Below are positions 7,901 through 9,938 of a stretch of DNA of 9,938 bases, in pieces (the first letter of the stretch is position 1; the number at the start of each line of letters is the position of its first letter). The DNA lies in NCBI GenBank assembly GCA_030639555.1, contig DAOWCM010000062.1, forward strand, positions 1 through 9,938. Direction: 5' to 3'. The stretch comes from Candidatus Eiseniibacteriota bacterium (lineage in GTDB: Bacteria > Joyebacterota > Joyebacteria > Joyebacterales > Joyebacteraceae). Under the pieces are notes generated by a model. The model had not been told where the DNA came from, ran no database searches, and saw only the letters and a list, made by a program, of their open reading frames with translations. Made by a program: the position numbers and the translations under genes.

Positions 7901-9271
7901 CTGGCCCCGAACCGACGGAGAGCCGAAGTCCCTCTCCCCCGCGACGAGCCGCGAGGCGTTCAGGTCGAAGGCTGCATTCAGATTCGACAGCCCCGGTGTC
8001 GTCCACTCGATCGACGCCTCTCCACCGAGCGTGCCCGACAGGCGCGTGCCGCGCTCGGGAGCAAGCGCCGCCAGCCGGTCGAACTCGAGCCCCTCGAACT
8101 CCGCCCTGCCCGAAAGGTGAGGGAACCGCGTGTCGGCACCGCCGCCCGGGAACTCAACGGTCGCGGTGGCGGCAAGCGTACCGCCCATCCCCTCCACGTG
8201 GAGCGACTTCGCCCTGATGGCTCCGGCGTCTCCGGCCAGGAGTGCGGTCAGAAGGTCGAGTTCCAGCGTGCCTACGGTGACGCTGTCGGCCCGCAGACTG
8301 CTCGAGTACGTCAGGTCCGCGAACGGACCCTCGATCTCGGATGTCAGTGTGAGATTCCCGATGGCGTCCCGGAGGTTCTGCGAGGCGGTCTCGGGAAGAA
8401 GCGCCGACAGCTGCGACAGGTCGTGCGTAGACTCGATCATGAGGTCGGCTGAGGGCTCGGTGCGGTAGTCCGAGGAGTCCTCGGCCTGGAGTGCCTCCGC
8501 GCGCGACCCCGCAGGCGGGACAGGCTGATCCGGGCCACGCAACTGCACTGTTCCGGTGACCAGGGCCTCGCCCAGACTCGTGCGAAGCGCAAGCGGCGCC
8601 AGCTCCAGGATCTCGCCCCCGGCGAATCGCACGCTGCCGTCGAACTCGCCCGTGACGGGCTCCCTGAGCCCGGGCATCTTGAGTGCAGCGGCCCCCTGAA
8701 GAGCCGCGTCGAGCTCTGCCGCCGTCCCGGATACGGTTCCGTCGATCGGCCCCACCACCAGATCGAGACCGGAGGCGGCGCTTCGTACGACCACCGTCAC
8801 GTCCGAGAGCGCGATATCGAAGCCTACCTCCCACGCGCCGCTTCCGGTGCTGTCGGGAGACGCCTCCTCGGCCCGTCCTCCTCCGAGCCGCGACCAGCCG
8901 AGCAGCTCGCCCTCGTCGTCGGTCGCGAAGAGGATCTGGCCGCCGTCGATCCGGAGACCCCTGAGCTCCACACGCTTCGAGCTCAGACTGACCGCGCCGG
9001 ACCGCACGCCCAGCCCATCGACCTTGAGAAGTCGCGCTCCGTCGTCTGTGGTGAGTTGCACGTTCTCGAAGGTGATTCCCCGGACGAGGCTTCCGCGCGT
9101 GGACCCGATGGAGAGCTCGATGCCCGAGTCGCCCGCCGCCATGGACCAGCCAATCGAGGCCGCCATCCGCCCGCCGAACGGGGTCAGGAGCAAAACAGCC
9201 ACCAGAATCGCAAGAACGATCCCGCTGGCTGCGAGAATACGCAGGAATGTGCGAAGCACTCGTCTCGACAA
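4907..9271 (-). CDS. tamB: TamB-type translocation and assembly module protein (DUF490/AsmA-like)
   Basis: Large envelope protein anchored in the inner membrane and spanning the periplasm, working with an Omp85 partner in outer-membrane assembly; TamB-family proteins are also implicated in phospholipid transport between membranes. The 1454-residue product begins with a basic stretch and one hydrophobic anchor (about 8-32), followed by more than 1,000 residues of repetitive short beta-strands of the kind that form a groove-like beta-helix (AsmA/TamB fold). The C-terminal DUF490 region is clear at about 1100-1454, with FEIDALSVSFIDPERRDPYV (1257-1276), DIVSLLTFG (1319-1327) and a final strand ending LQIPFK. 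Length is in the usual range for TamB. The start is a TTG at 9271-9269: it has GGAGG eight bases upstream and leaves a normal anchor. The overlapping Omp85 gene directly downstream supports the function; in E. coli the order is the reverse, tamA before tamB. Confidence 0.92.
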   Translation of the reverse strand: MSRRVLRTFLRILAASGIVLAILVAVLLLTPFGGRMAASIGWSMAAGDSGIELSIGSTRGSLVRGITFENVQLTTDDGARLLKVDGLGVRSGAVSLSSKRVELRGLRIDGGQILFATDDEGELLGWSRLGGGRAEEASPDSTGSGAWEVGFDIALSDVTVVVRSAASGLDLVVGPIDGTVSGTAAELDAALQGAAALKMPGLREPVTGEFDGSVRFAGGEILELAPLALRTSLGEALVTGTVQLRGPDQPVPPAGSRAEALQAEDSSDYRTEPSADLMIESTHDLSQLSALLPETASQNLRDAIGNLTLTSEIEGPFADLTYSSSLRADSVTVGTLELDLLTALLAGDAGAIRAKSLHVEGMGGTLAATATVEFPGGGADTRFPHLSGRAEFEGLEFDRLAALAPERGTRLSGTLGGEASIEWTTPGLSNLNAAFDLNASRLVAGERDFGSPSVRGQVVDGLLVSSGSCWGVSIAALGQLTDDGLRQLDVSVAADDLSVLGSVFGADGLAGSGTIEVELADIGLSPSLAATAEFPDLRYRHIQAGPVRVEASGLDGSYDLLYEAFDSTLLGRASLDPDGDYTASVRAHAFDLAAVLEDSLREAMSLAGLVTGTAAVNGDLGGAYTVTGEISELDLAARRQNAALTAPFSFVASPDSIRLTEARLEGTFGRASVAGRLSTSDAIDIALTFDGTELSEIVELLPRPPDARPRGQLAGSVLLAGTRDSPVFSADIRLREFEMAGFAVESATLEASGDSSDVVFHLTAESVGSGVILVSGSAPVAPDSVTVLRLDSSREFGVSIWTEGFTLDAGESVLPQVRGEKRFRLDGSVLLTGTVDSLASINGSGQFAQLSAAFDLAEFTLADAVGFDVEGGVFRVDQLVIDVVRTHVLGEPDGGRLVLSSSVVPGGDVSLDVTVEDLDVGHVARTLGYSSGSQFRGRLNAEAVVGGLPSDPRASFSWFVDSPRIADFGFDRAQGAGTLEAGVVKVETAEFLAGDRALRITGEVDVRSEDEGTLPGFNIGLTADGFRLNALTALPPELMSLEGRLDADLRVRRSSNGVSAEGTLSLTDGEIGGADLANPARHVVLDLELKGETVLLNRATAEFGDGSIDVSGLADLSSGLDDPTFFMTGQFRSPEFEIEKTLEGRVAGNIDWAGMLSRSVLRGHIVIEEMTVTRSVGISDFVGRGPTVTIVRRRDDPRAAVSLDLDVEIEDAIEIYSNVADLSLEGGASIGGTLAKPRISGSVHAEEGTFSYLNNDFEIDALSVSFIDPERRDPYVDLSGVAEVESRSGEFYQVTARLNGYLSDAVPELNSIPSLSRPDIVSLLTFGDTFGTMTSGEPGSDSSGGAFSHLAGTVFFSSAFGLAESTLERLLRLDRVAFDQEELASGEDGETETNVTLGKKFGGRLRVNYSTAVGSLSNQKVEISFELARRFWLQTRTDPEGNHAVGLKLQIPFK

Positions 9272-9279
9272 GAGCGTGA

Positions 9280-9284
9280 CCTCC
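9280..9284 (-). promoter_or_regulatory. Ribosome binding site deciding the TTG start of tamB
   Basis: GGAGG on the minus strand is eight bases before TTG at 9271. No in-frame ATG is available near the start of the hydrophobic anchor, and the next alternative, a GTG four codons later, would have poorer spacing. This is why TTG is taken as the initiator. Confidence 0.65.
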
Positions 9285-9294
9285 GGATAGACTC

Positions 9295-9323
9295 AGTTTA
9301 GCAGGCCGGACGTCACCTTCCAA
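9295..9323 (-). promoter_or_regulatory. Candidate sigma70-type promoter of tamB-tamA
   Basis: Minus-strand TTGGAA (9323-9318) and TAAACT (9300-9295) are spaced by exactly 17 bases; each matches the sigma70 consensus at four of six positions. Transcription would start near 9288, leaving about 17 nt including the Shine-Dalgarno site before the TTG start. The match is moderate and could be chance, but the placement fits a separate transcript for the envelope pair. Confidence 0.4.
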
Positions 9324-9339
9324 GTCCGAGGTGCGTGCT

Positions 9340-9356
9340 GGGGCGGCAGCCGCCCC
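9340..9356. repeat. GC-rich perfect inverted repeat after the GH57 gene
   Basis: GGGGCGGC-A-GCCGCCCC is a perfect inverted repeat, forming a seven-pair stem with a three-base loop. It begins 15 bases after the GH57 stop codon, on the tamB side. On the minus strand it is followed by AGCACG and not by a T-tract, so it does not look like a standard intrinsic terminator. It could protect the 3' end of the upstream mRNA or slow the polymerase. Confidence 0.45.
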
Positions 9357-9371
9357 CGGTGTGGAGTGCCT

Positions 9372-9938
9372 CTACTGGCCGTCCCCGCGGGGCCGGACCA
9401 CGCAAACCGTGTACGTTCCCCGTCCTCCATCCTCGACGAAGGCGAATTCAACACCCCACGTGTTCTCGTCGAAGGGGCCGAGTGTCGTGGAGTAGCCGCT
9501 CAGGTTGGCCATGACGTCACCCGCCGGCTCCAGCGTCCGCGTGGCACTCGTCTGCCAGCGGTCCAGGCTCCAGCGAACCGTCCCCGGGACGTCGGACATG
9601 ATCCGCAGGAGCTGCCCCGGCTCCATCGCTCGGACCGGCTCGTCCTTCGTCCAGAGCATCTGCTGGCGCACGATGGGATCCTCGAGGAACTCGGGCGGTT
9701 CCTCCCCCAGAGAACGGTAGACGTTCTTCAGATGCTCACGGAAGAGCAGGTCGAACGTCCAGTCGTCCCCCTGCGGCAGAACGAAGTCGTCCCCGAACCA
9801 CCAGAACCAGTCGCTTCCCTCCGCGGCGTAGAGCGACTCGTAGGCCTTAGGGTTCTCCTCGGGTGTGGCGCCCACTTCGTCCATGTGAGCGCGGACTAAC
9901 CCTAGAACCTCCCACGCCCGGTTCTCCTGCGGGGAACC
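9372..9938 (-). CDS. Probable glycoside hydrolase family 57 protein, C-terminal end (cut by window edge)
   Basis: The last 188 codons of a gene entering from the right edge; the frame is open to position 9938, so the ATG at 9884 is probably internal. The stretch AEGSDWFWWFGDD followed by FDLLFREHLKNVYRSLGEEPPEFLEDPI resembles the end of the helical region of GH57 alpha-glucan-active enzymes (amylase or branching-type), where an EGSDWxWWxGDDH form is usual; here the last residue is F in place of H. The part after it, rich in short strands (LLRIMSDVPGTVRWSLDRW and WGVEFAFVEDGG), looks like a small beta-sandwich tail. The GH57 catalytic residues are upstream of the window, so activity and substrate cannot be judged. 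A plausible role is alpha-glucan or glycogen metabolism. The family call rests on one remembered motif, so it is moderately sure. Confidence 0.65.
   Translation of the reverse strand, partial: GSPQENRAWEVLGLVRAHMDEVGATPEENPKAYESLYAAEGSDWFWWFGDDFVLPQGDDWTFDLLFREHLKNVYRSLGEEPPEFLEDPIVRQQMLWTKDEPVRAMEPGQLLRIMSDVPGTVRWSLDRWQTSATRTLEPAGDVMANLSGYSTTLGPFDENTWGVEFAFVEDGGRGTYTVCVVRPRGDGQ

Noticed and set aside
8154..9323. A 389-codon minus-strand frame overlapping the start of tamB
   Set aside because: It is out of frame with tamB, has an arginine-rich low-complexity product, and no domain. The tamB frame carries the membrane anchor and family features.
1..9938. CRISPR arrays, tRNA or rRNA genes, insertion sequences, phage or defence genes
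   Set aside because: No direct-repeat arrays, cloverleaf genes, transposase motifs or attachment-site repeats were recognised. All substantial space is accounted for by the housekeeping and envelope genes.

Overview
The window is a GC-rich bacterial chromosome segment in which every supported gene lies on the minus strand, so biological order runs from high to low coordinates. An Omp85 outer-membrane protein and a TamB-type protein indicate a diderm (Gram-negative-type) envelope. The ValRS is of the archaeal/rickettsial-like subtype and is preceded by a T-box leader, a regulator best known from Firmicutes. This combination suggests a less-studied diderm phylum rather than a typical gammaproteobacterium. 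Taxonomy cannot be fixed from the sequence alone.

Layout in transcription order: (1) 9938-9372, the C-terminal end of a probable GH57 family glycoside hydrolase that enters from outside the window. (2) 9371-9272, a short gap with a GC-rich hairpin and a plausible sigma70-type promoter for the next gene. (3) 9271-4907, tamB-like gene (1454 aa) with a TTG start. (4) 4944-3076, a TamA/BamA-family Omp85 protein (622 aa) with three POTRA domains, overlapping the end of tamB by 38 bp. (5) 3075-2859, a compact junction with a likely terminator for the tamBA unit, then a promoter whose -10 sits inside an imperfect 17-bp palindrome, then a strong ribosome binding site. (6) 2858-1218, groEL (546 aa), with no groES beside it. 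(7) about 1153-848, a valine-specific T-box leader with readable Stem I, GUC specifier, antiterminator/T-box bulge and competing terminator. (8) 825-1, the first 275 codons of valS, which leaves the window.

Functionally the window joins an outer-membrane biogenesis pair (TamB spanning the periplasm, Omp85 barrel in the outer membrane), the main cytosolic chaperonin, and a tRNA charging enzyme controlled by uncharged tRNA-Val. I see no phage, transposon, CRISPR or defence genes and no obviously new multi-gene system. The most notable element is the valine T-box in front of an archaeal-type valS in a diderm genome.
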